From: Terripilifer ovatus
Lineage (GTDB): Bacteria > Pseudomonadota > Alphaproteobacteria > Rhizobiales > Beijerinckiaceae
Assembly (NCBI GenBank): GCA_029222685.1
Contig: JARHVB010000027.1
Location: 1 to 64,000, forward strand
DNA length: 64,000 nucleotides
Direction of reading: 5' to 3'
Shown here: in pieces, positions 9,711 through 19,322 of the stretch
Numbering within the stretch: the first letter of the stretch is position 1
How the letters are laid out: each line of letters starts with the position of its first letter
The notes under the pieces: generated by a model
Databases searched by the model: none
The model's input: only the letters and a program-made list of their open reading frames with translations
What the model was told of the DNA's origin: nothing
Position numbers and translations under genes: made by a program

Positions 9711-12700
9711 ATCTCTCCGCGCCATTCATCGCACGACCGGTCGCAACGGCACTGCTGATGGCGGCTTTGGCGCTCCTGGGCATTGCCGCGTTCCCGCTCC
9801 TGCCGGTCGCCCCGCTGCCGCAGGTCGATTTCCCGACCGTTCAAGTCACCGCAACGCTTGCCGGAGCGAGCGCCGACACGATGGCTTCATCGGTTGCGGC
9901 GCCGCTCGAGCGCCAGCTCGGGCAGATCGCGGGCGTTACCCAGATGACGTCGCTCAGCGCGCTGGGCGCGACGTCTATCACGATCCAGTTCGATCTTGAT
10001 CGCAACATCGACTCGGCGGCGCAGGACGTGCAGGCGGCGATTAACGCCGCAAGCAACACGTTGCCGCGATCGATGACGACGCCGCCGACCTACAAGAAAC
10101 TGAACCCGGCCGACGCCCCCATCCTCGTCCTCTCGGCGAGCTCCGATACCATCCCACTCACCAGCGTCAACGAATATGCCGACAATTACCTCGCCCAAAA
10201 GATCTCGCAAGTACCGGGTGTCGCCCAGGTGTCGCTCGGCGGTGAGCAGAAGCCGGCGATCCGTGTTCAAGTCGATCCGGCAAAGCTCGCCTCGCGCGGG
10301 TTGACCCTCGAGGACATACGGCCTGTCCTCGCCAACGCCACGACCGATGCCGCCAAAGGCACGCTCGATACGGGCAAAATGAGCTTCACGATCGCAGCCA
10401 ACGACCAGATCACCGAGGCAAAACAATTCGATGACGTCGTGCTCGCCTACCGCAATGGCGCCCCGGTCAGAGTGCGCGACGTCGGCGAGGCGGTCTCCGC
10501 GGCGTCCGATCGAACTGCGGCCGCCTATGACAACAATAAACCCGCGATCCTTCTTACGGTCTATAAGCAGCCCGGCGCCAATGTCATCGACACCGTAGAC
10601 CGGATCAAGGCCCAACTGCCACGTCTCGCGGCCGATATTCCGCCAGCAATCACAATCCATACTGTTCTCGACCGAACGACCACCATCCGCGCTTCGGTGC
10701 GCGATGTCGAGTTTACGCTTGGCCTGACTGTCGGCCTCGTCGTGATGGTAGTCCTGCTATTCCTGCGCAATTTGTGGGCGACGTTGATTCCGGGCTTCAC
10801 GATCGTGCTCGCGCTGCTCGGATCGTTCGCGGCCATGTATGTGCTCAACTTCAGTCTCGACAATTTATCTTTGATGGCGCTGACCATAGCCGTCGGCTTT
10901 GTGGTCGACGACGCTATCGTGGTCGTTGAGAACATCTATCGTCATATCGAAAGCGGCGCGTCGCCCTTTGAAGCCGCGCTTAACGGCTCGCGAGAGATCG
11001 CCTTTACCGTGCTTTCAATCAGCGTGTCGCTGATCGCCGTTTTCATCCCGCTCTTGCTTATGGGTGGGATTGTCGGCCGATTGTTTAGAGAGTTCGCTCT
11101 AACCGTGACCGCGGCGATTGCAGTCTCAGCTTTGGTATCGCTCACGCTCGCCCCGATGCTGTGCTCGCGCTTCATGCGGCGGGAGGCATCAGAGGATCAT
11201 GGCCGCCTCTATCGTGCCCTCGAAACTTGCTTCGACACGATGCAGTCCGGCTATCGGCACACGCTCGACATCGTGCTGCGCCATCAGGCGGCCACCCTCG
11301 GCGTGTTCTTCGCTACGGTTGTGTTGGCCGTCGTCATGGCCATCCAGATTCCCAAGGGCTTTTTTCCGATTCAGGACACCGGCCTGATCGGCGGCCTGGC
11401 GGAGGCGGCGCAGGAAGTCTCGCCCGAGGAGATGAAGCGTCTCGAACGCGTCGTCGGAGAGGTCGTCCTCAAGGATCCCGGCGTTGAGGGAATTGCCTCA
11501 TGGACGGGTAGCACCGGCGGAAATGGTTTCGCACAGACAACGAACACTGCTCGGTTTTATATCGTTCTCAAGCCGCGCGACGAGCGCACGCTCACGGCTT
11601 CCCAGATTATCGACCGGTTGAGGCCGAAGATCGCAAAGGTCCAGGGCGTCAATCTTTCTCTGTCGGCAACACAGGACATCACCGTAGGTGGCCGGTCTTC
11701 GCGCGGCAGTTTTCAGTATACGTTGCAGAGTGCCGATGTGGGCGAGCTGACCACATGGTCACAGAAGATGCTTCAGAAAATGCGCACGCTGCCCCAGCTC
11801 GCGGACGTAGCCACAGACCTTCTCGCCGACGCACCGCTGCTCACGGTCGACATCAACCGGGACCAGGCCTCACGCTTTGGCATTTCGCCGCAGACGATCG
11901 ACGACACGTTGAACGATGCCTACGGCCAGCGGCAGATTACGCAGTACTTCACCCAGCTCAATACATACCCGATCGTTCTTGAAATCACCCCGGCACTGCA
12001 GCGCACGCTTGCATCACTCGACCGCATCTATGTGAAATCGCCGCTGACGGGCGCTGCGGTGCCGCTTTCCGCGCTCGTGAGAGTTGATTCGACCAAGGTC
12101 GGGTCGCTGTCGGTGACACATCAGGGCCAGTTTCCCGCGGTTACCCTGTCGTTCAATCTCCGGCCAGGTGTCGCGCTCGGCCAGGCTGTCAACGCAATCA
12201 GCCAAGCGGCGCAGGAGATCAACATGCCCGGCACAGTGATTGGTGTGTTCCAGGGCAATGCGCAAGCGTTCCAGACATCGTTGTCGAGTATGCCTGTGCT
12301 GATCATCGCTGCGCTCGTAGTCGTCTATATCATCCTCGGTGTGCTGTATGAGAGTTTCATTCATCCGCTGACGATTCTTTCGACATTACCATCGGCTGGT
12401 GTTGGTGCGTTACTTGCGTTGTGGGTGGGGCACATAGATCTGTCGGTGATAGGCATCATCGCAATCATCCTGTTGATCGGAATCGTCAAGAAGAACGGCA
12501 TCATGCTGGTCGACTTTGCCATTGTTGCTGAGCGTGACCGTCACCTTCCGCCGACTCAGGCCATTCGCGAGGCGTGCCTCTTGCGCTTCCGCCCTATCCT
12601 AATGACGACGGGGGCGGCTTTGCTTGCAGGAGTGCCGCTCGCGCTCGGCAACGGCACCGGCTCGGAATTACGTCAGCCGCTCGGCTACGCGATGATCGGG

Positions 12701-12844
12701 GGGCTGGCACTCAGTCAGTTGCTCACACTCTACACGACGCCAGTGATCTATCTGTATCTCGATCGGCTCCAAATTTGGCTGAGACAAAGGAAAAGAACCA
12801 AAGTCGATGGAGTCGAAAAGGTATTAGTCGTGAAGATGAAGTGA
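9707..12844 (+). CDS. RND-family efflux permease (MdtB/MuxB-like)
   Basis: A 1045-residue inner-membrane pump of the hydrophobe/amphiphile RND family, full length for the family. The first membrane helix (LMAALALLGIAAFPLLPVAPLPQVDFP) is followed by the large periplasmic loop, then the helix cluster with the proton-relay Asp pair in GFVVDDAIVVVENI near residue 405. The second half repeats the arrangement (ILLIGIVKKNGIMLVDFA). Resemblance is to MdtB/MdtC and MuxB/MuxC pumps, which export bile salts, novobiocin or similar compounds; the true substrate is unknown. It starts with GTG overlapping the adaptor stop. It is cargo of the island, flanked by two LysR genes. Confidence 0.92.
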   Translation: MNLSAPFIARPVATALLMAALALLGIAAFPLLPVAPLPQVDFPTVQVTATLAGASADTMASSVAAPLERQLGQIAGVTQMTSLSALGATSITIQFDLDRNIDSAAQDVQAAINAASNTLPRSMTTPPTYKKLNPADAPILVLSASSDTIPLTSVNEYADNYLAQKISQVPGVAQVSLGGEQKPAIRVQVDPAKLASRGLTLEDIRPVLANATTDAAKGTLDTGKMSFTIAANDQITEAKQFDDVVLAYRNGAPVRVRDVGEAVSAASDRTAAAYDNNKPAILLTVYKQPGANVIDTVDRIKAQLPRLAADIPPAITIHTVLDRTTTIRASVRDVEFTLGLTVGLVVMVVLLFLRNLWATLIPGFTIVLALLGSFAAMYVLNFSLDNLSLMALTIAVGFVVDDAIVVVENIYRHIESGASPFEAALNGSREIAFTVLSISVSLIAVFIPLLLMGGIVGRLFREFALTVTAAIAVSALVSLTLAPMLCSRFMRREASEDHGRLYRALETCFDTMQSGYRHTLDIVLRHQAATLGVFFATVVLAVVMAIQIPKGFFPIQDTGLIGGLAEAAQEVSPEEMKRLERVVGEVVLKDPGVEGIASWTGSTGGNGFAQTTNTARFYIVLKPRDERTLTASQIIDRLRPKIAKVQGVNLSLSATQDITVGGRSSRGSFQYTLQSADVGELTTWSQKMLQKMRTLPQLADVATDLLADAPLLTVDINRDQASRFGISPQTIDDTLNDAYGQRQITQYFTQLNTYPIVLEITPALQRTLASLDRIYVKSPLTGAAVPLSALVRVDSTKVGSLSVTHQGQFPAVTLSFNLRPGVALGQAVNAISQAAQEINMPGTVIGVFQGNAQAFQTSLSSMPVLIIAALVVVYIILGVLYESFIHPLTILSTLPSAGVGALLALWVGHIDLSVIGIIAIILLIGIVKKNGIMLVDFAIVAERDRHLPPTQAIREACLLRFRPILMTTGAALLAGVPLALGNGTGSELRQPLGYAMIGGLALSQLLTLYTTPVIYLYLDRLQIWLRQRKRTKVDGVEKVLVVKMK

Positions 12845-13031
12845 GAGCGTTGCCTGCTGGCAGCATGGCTAAATTAAATGGAGTCAATTGTGACCAGCGT
12901 ATGTACGCCGTTCGGTTGGCGATCTGATGACTTCACGACACTCCGCTGTCTCGCGCGCCTTAGAGGGGCAACGAATAAAGGGTTTGAGGAGCTACTCGAA
13001 ATCTCGAGCCCTATGTCCGAGTACGCCCGGC

Positions 13032-13928
13032 ATGGCGGAAATGGAAATCCGTGATCTTAAATATCTGACGGCATCAGCGGACGCTGGAACCTTCACCAGC
13101 GCCGCCAAAGCGCTTGGATTGAACTCATCCACCATCAGTCGCCGGATCGGACGGGTGGAGGAAGAACTGGGTTTAACGCTCTTTGAGCGCGGCCGTTTCG
13201 GGATACGCCTCACGACGGGCGGCCGGGCGGTGATGATGCTTGTCCGGCGTGCACTTGCCGATATCGATGCCGTCATGACGTCTGGCCACCAGAACGGTAC
13301 GGGAAAGGTCGGGAAGGTTCGGCTTGGCGTGCGTATGCCGCCTATTGGTGAGCCCATGCGGACGTTGCTTTCAAGGTGGCGAGAGGTGCACCCTGATGTG
13401 CTGCTAACTATATTCGAGATGAACGAGCGGGACATGCAAGCCGCGCTGGCGGAGCGACGGCTCGACGCCGCGCTGATGACCAGTCATGCTCTATGGCCCC
13501 ACGCAACGTCCGAGCCTCTTTACCGCGAACGAATAGTCGCGGCGCTGCCCCATGGGCATCCTCTTTCCGAGCGCAGAGCGGTCGATTGGGATGCGTTACG
13601 TGACGAAATATTTCTGGTTCAAGGATGGGATGAAAGTCAGTCTGCCCGGGAGTTCTATGCCGCGTTCCTCGGAAGCGGCGCTAAGTTTCGTATGCATGCG
13701 GCGAGCAAGCAAAGCGTGTTCGCGCTCGTCGGCGCGGGGTTGGGAGTTACCCTTGCGACGGTGAGTCAGTCTGAAGTGGTGTTTCCAGGAGTCGTTTACC
13801 GACCGATCGATGAGGAAGATGCCTGGCTTCAGGTTGAACTCGCGTGGATTCCAGATGTAGAAGACGCTGTCCTCGGCCGCTTCATCGCCTTTATGCGCGA
13901 TGAAGCGCGCTCACGACACCTTCTCTGA
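13032..13928 (+). CDS. LysR-type transcriptional regulator
   Basis: A regulator of about 298 residues. The winged helix begins MEIRDLKYLTASADAGTFTSAAKALGLNSSTISRRIGRVEEELG, and a substrate-binding domain with a GAGLGVTL signature follows. The start is uncertain: the open frame begins at 12927, but similarity starts with the ATG at 13032 or 13041. It follows the RND gene on the same strand after about 190 bases. Its 3' end overlaps the convergent DUF2274 gene by 18 bases, marking the boundary between efflux cargo and conjugation core. It may add a second input to efflux control. Confidence 0.83.
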   Translation: MAEMEIRDLKYLTASADAGTFTSAAKALGLNSSTISRRIGRVEEELGLTLFERGRFGIRLTTGGRAVMMLVRRALADIDAVMTSGHQNGTGKVGKVRLGVRMPPIGEPMRTLLSRWREVHPDVLLTIFEMNERDMQAALAERRLDAALMTSHALWPHATSEPLYRERIVAALPHGHPLSERRAVDWDALRDEIFLVQGWDESQSAREFYAAFLGSGAKFRMHAASKQSVFALVGAGLGVTLATVSQSEVVFPGVVYRPIDEEDAWLQVELAWIPDVEDAVLGRFIAFMRDEARSRHLL

Positions 13929-14144
13929 TAAGCTTCGTCGTAACTTCGCGAAAGCCCGGTCCGTTGCCATGAATCGCGCCAACATCGGAGCTACGAGCTT
14001 CTCGGGTTCGATTACGGCATGATCGGTCTCGCGCGCAAGCACCGCTCCGTAGGCAAGGAGATCGCGGTGCACTGACGCGGGCAATTCGATTGTGAGCTTG
14101 ACTGGCTTAATATCTTCAATCGTAGCAAGCCTCAGCTTTGCCAT
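13911..14144 (-). CDS. DUF2274 protein of trb clusters
   Basis: A 77-residue protein (KLRLATIEDIKPVKLTIELPASVHRDLLAYGAVLARE) of the DUF2274 family. It is regularly found as the last gene after trbI in alphaproteobacterial conjugation clusters. The KLTIELPASVHRDLLAYGAVL stretch looks like a ribbon-helix-helix DNA-binding fold, so it may be a local regulator; that is inference. It lies 10 bases downstream of trbI and is probably cotranscribed with it. Confidence 0.75.
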   Translation of the reverse strand: MAKLRLATIEDIKPVKLTIELPASVHRDLLAYGAVLARETDHAVIEPEKLVAPMLARFMATDRAFAKLRRSLSEKVS

Positions 14145-14154
14145 GTTACTCCCC

Positions 14155-15327
14155 TCATATGCGGTAGGATTCGAGAATGAGATCGTGGGTGACCATCACG
14201 CGCACGGGGAAGCCCGGCCTGATAGTGATGGTGGGCTGAATGTTGAGAGAGCGCCCGACGACTTGCTCACCGATCTGACTGAAGCTCTGCGATGCGCCCT
14301 GTCGGATGGCCTGCGCCAGATTGTTCTCGCTGTTGCTCGTGCCCGCTTCGGAGCCGACGCTTAAGAGCGTGGAGAGGATCGCTGCTTTGAACAGCATGCC
14401 CCAATGGTTGTCGACCTCGTCCTCAAGGCCGGCATAGCCTTCGGTATCGGCGCCCGGCTGACGCTCCAGGACGATCGAGCGGCCGTTCGGCATGATCAGG
14501 CGATTCCAGACGAGCAACGCGCGTGTCTGCCCAAAGGCGATCTGCGCGTCGTATTGCCCGACCAGGCGTGCGCCTTGCGGGATCAGGAGGATCTTTCCCG
14601 TCGGGCTGTCATAGACGTCTTCTGTCACCTGCGCGGTAACCTGGCCGGGAAGGTCGGAGCGCAGGCCGGTGATCAGCGCTGCGGGGATCACCGCGCCCGC
14701 TTGCAGGATGTATTTGCTGGCAGCGGGCTGGATGCGGTCCGGGCTCGTGGTGCGGCGGTCGATGGTGCCGTTGAGAAACGCGAGCTTGTGATCCTGCGAG
14801 GTCACGCCGCTCGAACCGATAGCCGCGACGGCAGGCGTTGCGCCCGCCGGAGTTGCTGCCGATACCGTTTGTGCAGTTTGGCGGACATTCGTCGTCGTGA
14901 AGAGACGGCTCGTGCGCGCGGCCTCTTGCTCTTGCGCGATCCGCTGCTGTTCGGGATCGGTGCCGGTCGACATGCTCGGGGCTGGGGCTCTGCTATTGAG
15001 AATCGGCCGGCCGAGATCGCCGGGGAGCGGCGGCCCGAGCTGCGGCGCGGGCTTGGGCAGCCCTGTGTAATCCCGGGGAAGATTCGCCAGGCCATCGGGC
15101 GTGTTGCGATTGTTGGTGTTGTAGAGTTCGGAGCCTGTGGTCTGGTGCTGGGGCTTGAGCGCGAAGAACAATGCGCCGCCGATGCCGAGCGCGGCGGCCG
15201 TACCCAGGCCGAGAAGCACTTTTCGCGACAGGCGGGTGACCGGCGGCCGGCTCGACCGCAGCCGCATCTCCTCGGCCGGGCGACTGTCTTCGCTCGGCTC
15301 GCCTTCTTGACGGGGTTCATCCGTCAC
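14155..15327 (-). CDS. trbI: Conjugal transfer protein TrbI (VirB10-like)
   Basis: A 390-residue VirB10-family protein spanning inner and outer membranes in the type IV secretion core complex. A short cytoplasmic N-terminus is followed by one membrane helix (residues 39-58), a Pro-rich periplasmic linker (about 60-200) and the conserved C-terminal domain (QAGAVIPAALITGLRSDLPGQVTAQV, then GTSNSENN). The C-terminal RVMVTHDLIL motif is typical. The gene overlaps trbG by four bases. Confidence 0.93.
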   Translation of the reverse strand: MTDEPRQEGEPSEDSRPAEEMRLRSSRPPVTRLSRKVLLGLGTAAALGIGGALFFALKPQHQTTGSELYNTNNRNTPDGLANLPRDYTGLPKPAPQLGPPLPGDLGRPILNSRAPAPSMSTGTDPEQQRIAQEQEAARTSRLFTTTNVRQTAQTVSAATPAGATPAVAAIGSSGVTSQDHKLAFLNGTIDRRTTSPDRIQPAASKYILQAGAVIPAALITGLRSDLPGQVTAQVTEDVYDSPTGKILLIPQGARLVGQYDAQIAFGQTRALLVWNRLIMPNGRSIVLERQPGADTEGYAGLEDEVDNHWGMLFKAAILSTLLSVGSEAGTSNSENNLAQAIRQGASQSFSQIGEQVVGRSLNIQPTITIRPGFPVRVMVTHDLILESYRI

Positions 15328-16307
15328 GACTGCGGCCTCCCATCGGTGCGGACAATCCGCACGAGCTGCTGATGCTTGCCGCCGAGCTTGAGTTCGGCCG
15401 CGGCGAACAGCCGATCGACGATCATGTGGTTGCCCTTGACGCGGTAGTTGACGAGTTGACCATCCCCTTCGGCACCGATGACCCAGAGCGGCGGCAACTC
15501 GCCCTGGCTAATGCCGCTCGGAAACTCGATGAACACCTGCCGGCCATCGTCGAAGGCACGCAACGGCCGCCATGCGGGGTTGTCGCCTTCGATACGATAG
15601 CGGAAGTTCAGTGCGTTGATATCGACGCCAGTGGCCACAGGCGCCGCCGCGTCAGCCGCAGCGTTCTGCTGGCGAAGGGCGATGAGCTGGTCTTGCGCGT
15701 AGGCCCAGGAGACCGATGCCATGTAGGTCTTTTCGTCGGAATGCAGCTCGAGGTGATAGGTCCGCCGATCGGTGTTGATGACGAGGTTGCTGATAAGATC
15801 GGCGCGCGTCGGCTTGACGAGAATGTGGATGCGCTTGGCCGCGCCGGCGCCGCTCTCCGTATCGCCAATGATCCAGCGCACGGTGTCGCCCGCCGCGACG
15901 GGACCGGAGCCCACAAGCTGCTCGCCCGGCTCAAGGGTGATGTCCGTGATCTCGCCAGGCGCGGCGTAGACCTGATAGAGGGCGCCGTCGGAGAAGGGAT
16001 AAACCTGGATGGCGTTGAGATAGCCGGCCCGCGTCGGCTGAATGCGCGCGGCGCCATTCGCTTGGTCGACGCGCGCGTGCGGATCGGTGGGTTCGGGGGG
16101 CGATTTCGTCGAGCCAGGAAGCCGCTTAAGCTGGCCGGGCAGAGGCAGCGGTTTCGGCAGCTCGACGATCTGCACAGGCTTGGCTGGATCGGGCTGAAGC
16201 ACAGCTTGCTTCGGCGTGTCGTCGTAGCTGATCTCGGGCGGCTTCCACGTCGAGCACGCTGCCAGGGACGTCGAAAGCAGAAAGGTTGCGAGAGACAGCG
16301 AGCGCAT
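15324..16307 (-). CDS. trbG: Conjugal transfer protein TrbG (VirB9-like)
   Basis: A 327-residue VirB9-family core complex protein. The N-terminal signal ends in a lipobox-like LAACS, so it may be a lipoprotein. VirB9 hallmarks are YPFSDGALYQVYAAPGEITDITLEPGE and the C-terminal NFRYRIEGDNPAWRPLRAFDDGRQVFIEFP segment that contacts VirB10. It shares a start/stop base with trbF upstream and overlaps trbI, in keeping with one transcript. Confidence 0.93.
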   Translation of the reverse strand: MRSLSLATFLLSTSLAACSTWKPPEISYDDTPKQAVLQPDPAKPVQIVELPKPLPLPGQLKRLPGSTKSPPEPTDPHARVDQANGAARIQPTRAGYLNAIQVYPFSDGALYQVYAAPGEITDITLEPGEQLVGSGPVAAGDTVRWIIGDTESGAGAAKRIHILVKPTRADLISNLVINTDRRTYHLELHSDEKTYMASVSWAYAQDQLIALRQQNAAADAAAPVATGVDINALNFRYRIEGDNPAWRPLRAFDDGRQVFIEFPSGISQGELPPLWVIGAEGDGQLVNYRVKGNHMIVDRLFAAAELKLGGKHQQLVRIVRTDGRPQS

Positions 16308-16987
16308 CAGCCGAGCTCCTTTGACCAGTTGAGGGCGTGGACGTAGACGCCGAGCGGATTCTTCTTCAGCCGATCGGCGTCGGTCGGCGTCTGCACAACG
16401 ATGGTGAGGATGGCGCTCCAGTGCTCCGCGGCGGCGAGCGCGTTGTCGACATACCGCCGCTCAACCCATTCGACGCGGAAGCTGCTGTCGGAGGCGCGGA
16501 TCACGCTCGCCACCTCGACGGACACCTGCGTCTTCCCGACCTTCGAGAAGGGATCGTTGGTGCGGGCATAATCGTTGAGCGCCAGAGCGCCCTTGTCGGT
16601 GACGTAGTTGTAGGCGTCGAGCCAGTCTTGCCGTAGCACGACGGGGTCGGCGGGAATGCTGCGCACCTCGTCGATGAACCGTGCGAGGTGCCAGGCAATC
16701 TGCGGATCGGTCGGCTGATAGTCGGTGACCGCCGGTGCGATGGCTTGTGCCTGGCCCAGCTTGTCGACCTGCACCACCCACGGGGTGATGGTCCCGCGGG
16801 CCGATTGCCAGACAAGCCCGCCGGCGAGGCCGCTGCTCAGCGCCAGAGCGCCGAAAAAGGCGAGCCGCCAGTTCTTCGCCTGCACCCGTGCGGAACCGAT
16901 GCGTTCGTCCCACACTTGGCCAGCCCGCTGATAGGGTGTCTCGGGTTCGGGGGTCTTGCCGTAACGCACGGTGGATCGTCGAAACAT
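16307..16987 (-). CDS. trbF: Conjugal transfer protein TrbF (VirB8-like)
   Basis: A 226-residue VirB8-family assembly factor. It has a cytoplasmic N-terminus with the conserved TPYQRAGQVWDERIGSARVQAKNWR, one membrane helix (residues 43-62) and a periplasmic NTF2-like domain. The domain includes WLDAYNYVTDKGALALNDYA and FRVEWVERRY. VirB8 proteins nucleate the inner-membrane complex. It follows trbL after three bases. Confidence 0.93.
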   Translation of the reverse strand: MFRRSTVRYGKTPEPETPYQRAGQVWDERIGSARVQAKNWRLAFFGALALSSGLAGGLVWQSARGTITPWVVQVDKLGQAQAIAPAVTDYQPTDPQIAWHLARFIDEVRSIPADPVVLRQDWLDAYNYVTDKGALALNDYARTNDPFSKVGKTQVSVEVASVIRASDSSFRVEWVERRYVDNALAAAEHWSAILTIVVQTPTDADRLKKNPLGVYVHALNWSKELG

Positions 16988-16990
16988 GGG

Positions 16991-18256
16991 CTAATCCCCC
17001 TCCGAGAGGTCGATCTGGTGACCGCCGCTCGCCCGGTCGCCGGAGCGGATGGCGTGGTCGGCGGCGGACACGCCGCGGCTGATGGTCTGACTGCGCTTCA
17101 TGCGCTGCGCCCAGGCCGGCGGGCCCTCCGAAGCCGTCGAGGATTCCGCACCGCTGGCGGTCGCTGGCGCGCTCCCTCGCATCACGGCGCGCTCGCCCGC
17201 TGCGAAGCTCTCTTTCAGGCTGGCCGCCGCGTGGCGAAGCGGGCTCATCGCCACTGACCCGGCGGCCTGAGCGACACCGGTCGCGCCGCCGGCGCGATAG
17301 GCGGCGCTGGCGCCACCCGCCACGGAAGCGCCCGCGCGCGCCGTGCCCGTGATCGCTCCACCCGCGGCGGCAAGGCCGCCCGTCGTGGCTGCGATTCCAG
17401 CGGCGCCAATGCCCGCCGCCGCGAGGCCAGTGCCGACCGCAGCGCCAGCGCCTAGTTGCGGGCCTCCGGCGATCAGGCCGTTGGCGATGCCTGGACCGAA
17501 AATCGTGAGGCCGAGCAGCGAGAGTGCCGCAAGGATGAGCGTCAGCGCGTCGGAGATCGTCGGCGGATTGTTGAAGCCGCTGGTGAACTGACTGAAGATC
17601 GTCGAGCCGATGCCGATGATGACGGCGAGCACCAGGATCTTGATGCCAGACGACACGACGTTGCCGAGCACGCGCTCAGCGAGAAACGCGGTGCGGCCGA
17701 AGAGTCCGAAGGGGACGAGAACAAACCCTGCGAGTGTCGTCAGCTTGAACTCGATCAGGCTGACGAAGAGCTGGATCGCCATGACAAAGAAGCTGATGAT
17801 GACGATCAGCCAGGCGACGAGCAGGATGATGATCTGCACCAGGTTCGCGAAGACGCTGGTGAAACCCATCATCCCGGAGATCGCGGTCAGGATTGGCTTG
17901 CCGGCGTCGATACCGACCTCGGCGATCTTGCCGGGCTGAAGAAGCTGTGCGGCGCTGATGGTGCCGCCGCCCGCTTCGATACCGAGGCCGGCGAAGCTGT
18001 TAAAGATGATCTGCGTGAGATTGTTATAGTTGCCGATGATGAAGGCGAAGATGCCGATATAGAGTGTCTTCTTGATGAGACGTGCGAGCACGTCTTCATC
18101 GGGCGCCATCGCCCAAAAGAGGCCGGCGAGCGTGATGTCGATGGCGATGAGAACGCCGGCGAGCCAGCGCACATCGCCCTGGACCAATCCGAATCCGGAA
18201 TCGATGTATTGGGTGAACGTCCCCAGGAAATTGTCGATGACGCCAGTGCCGCCCAT
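16991..18256 (-). CDS. trbL: Conjugal transfer protein TrbL (VirB6-like)
   Basis: A 421-residue polytopic inner-membrane protein of the VirB6 class. Several hydrophobic segments lie between residues 25 and 290 (for example IIILLVAWLIVIISFFVMAIQLF), with the family signature LVPFGLFGRTAFLAERVLG. The long Ala/Gly-rich tail (about 275-345) is low complexity and typical. VirB6 proteins form part of the DNA translocation path. Confidence 0.92.
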   Translation of the reverse strand: MGGTGVIDNFLGTFTQYIDSGFGLVQGDVRWLAGVLIAIDITLAGLFWAMAPDEDVLARLIKKTLYIGIFAFIIGNYNNLTQIIFNSFAGLGIEAGGGTISAAQLLQPGKIAEVGIDAGKPILTAISGMMGFTSVFANLVQIIILLVAWLIVIISFFVMAIQLFVSLIEFKLTTLAGFVLVPFGLFGRTAFLAERVLGNVVSSGIKILVLAVIIGIGSTIFSQFTSGFNNPPTISDALTLILAALSLLGLTIFGPGIANGLIAGGPQLGAGAAVGTGLAAAGIGAAGIAATTGGLAAAGGAITGTARAGASVAGGASAAYRAGGATGVAQAAGSVAMSPLRHAAASLKESFAAGERAVMRGSAPATASGAESSTASEGPPAWAQRMKRSQTISRGVSAADHAIRSGDRASGGHQIDLSEGD

Positions 18257-18261
18257 TGTCT

Positions 18262-18579
18262 TTACCTATCGGGAGCTTTGGTTGATACCGCGGACGGGGT
18301 CGTCGTGTTGGACGGCTGTCGATACGTGAAGAAGTGGCGGCGGCTCTCGGCCCAGGCCGCTTCGCAATCGGCGTCATCCTTCGCCTGCGCGGCGAGCACC
18401 TGGCACCGCTTCAGTTCTTCAGAGAGCGGATCGGTGGTCGCTGCAAGACCTGCTGGGTGGTCCGGCAAGCGCGATGGAGCCTCACGAAAATGCAGCGTGC
18501 CAACAACGATGGCGATACCGACCAGGGCGAAGCCGATGGCGCGCGCGATGGCTGGAAGATTGAGGAAACGGCCGCGCAT
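18262..18579 (-). CDS. trbK: Putative entry exclusion protein TrbK (alternative form)
   Basis: A 105-residue protein with one N-terminal membrane segment (IARAIGFALVGIAIVVGTL) and a short periplasmic part carrying the CQ..A...D..CEAAWAESRRHFF pattern. That pattern is typical of the alternative TrbK found between trbJ and trbL in alphaproteobacterial elements. TrbK-type proteins block entry of a second copy of the element. It shares one base with the start/stop junction of trbJ. Confidence 0.8.
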   Translation of the reverse strand: MRGRFLNLPAIARAIGFALVGIAIVVGTLHFREAPSRLPDHPAGLAATTDPLSEELKRCQVLAAQAKDDADCEAAWAESRRHFFTYRQPSNTTTPSAVSTKAPDR

Positions 18580-19322
18580 CAGTGGAACATCTGCGCGTTG
18601 CCGGGCTGATAGCCCGCGCCATAGTTGAGGAAGTTCTGCATCTGCGCTTGCGCCTGAGCCTCGGTCTCGAGTTGGCGGGCGGCGTCCAGGCTTTGGGCGC
18701 GCGCGATCGAGGCCATAACGCCGGTCAGGTCGGCGAGCTGCTTGGTCTGAAGGGCGACGAGCTGGTTGCCGGACTGCGCGGCTTGGAGCGCGCCGGTCGC
18801 GCCCTGGCTCGCCGTCACCAATGCGTCGATCTGGGTGCGCGTCGAGTCGAGGTTTTGCACGACGCCGGCCTGCACGCGCATGGTGTCTTGGAATCCGGCG
18901 CGGGCGTTCTGCCAGCGTGACTGCGCGTCGGCGAGAAGCTGTTGCGAGGGCGTTCCGCTCGAATAGGCCTGCGGATAAGTCTGTGTGAAGGCCTGGTCGA
19001 TCGCCGTCACGCTGTAGGCGATGCGCTGCGCCTGCGCGAGAAGTTGCTGCGTCTGGGTAATCGACTGTTCGAGCGTCGCGAGAGAGGAGTACGGCAGGCT
19101 CGCCAGGTTGCGCGCCTGATTGATCAGGGACGTCGCCTGGTTCTCCAGCATCTGGATTTCATTGTTGACCTGCTGCAGCTCGCGCGCGGCGGTCAGGATG
19201 TTCTGGGCGTAGTTGGTGGGATCGAAGACTATCCATTGCGCGTAGGCAGGGACGCTGACAGCGGTGATGGACAATGCGGCGAAGCCGGCGATGAGGCCGA
19301 CGCGTAGGCGACGTACAATCAT
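18579..19322 (-). CDS. trbJ: Conjugal transfer protein TrbJ (VirB5-like)
   Basis: A 247-residue secreted protein with a signal peptide (residues 1-28, cleavage after AYA) and the family opening QWIVFDPTNYAQNILTA. Long amphipathic helices rich in Gln and Ala follow, as expected for the VirB5-like pilus tip protein. It overlaps trbE by four bases. Confidence 0.92.
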   Translation of the reverse strand: MIVRRLRVGLIAGFAALSITAVSVPAYAQWIVFDPTNYAQNILTAARELQQVNNEIQMLENQATSLINQARNLASLPYSSLATLEQSITQTQQLLAQAQRIAYSVTAIDQAFTQTYPQAYSSGTPSQQLLADAQSRWQNARAGFQDTMRVQAGVVQNLDSTRTQIDALVTASQGATGALQAAQSGNQLVALQTKQLADLTGVMASIARAQSLDAARQLETEAQAQAQMQNFLNYGAGYQPGNAQMFH

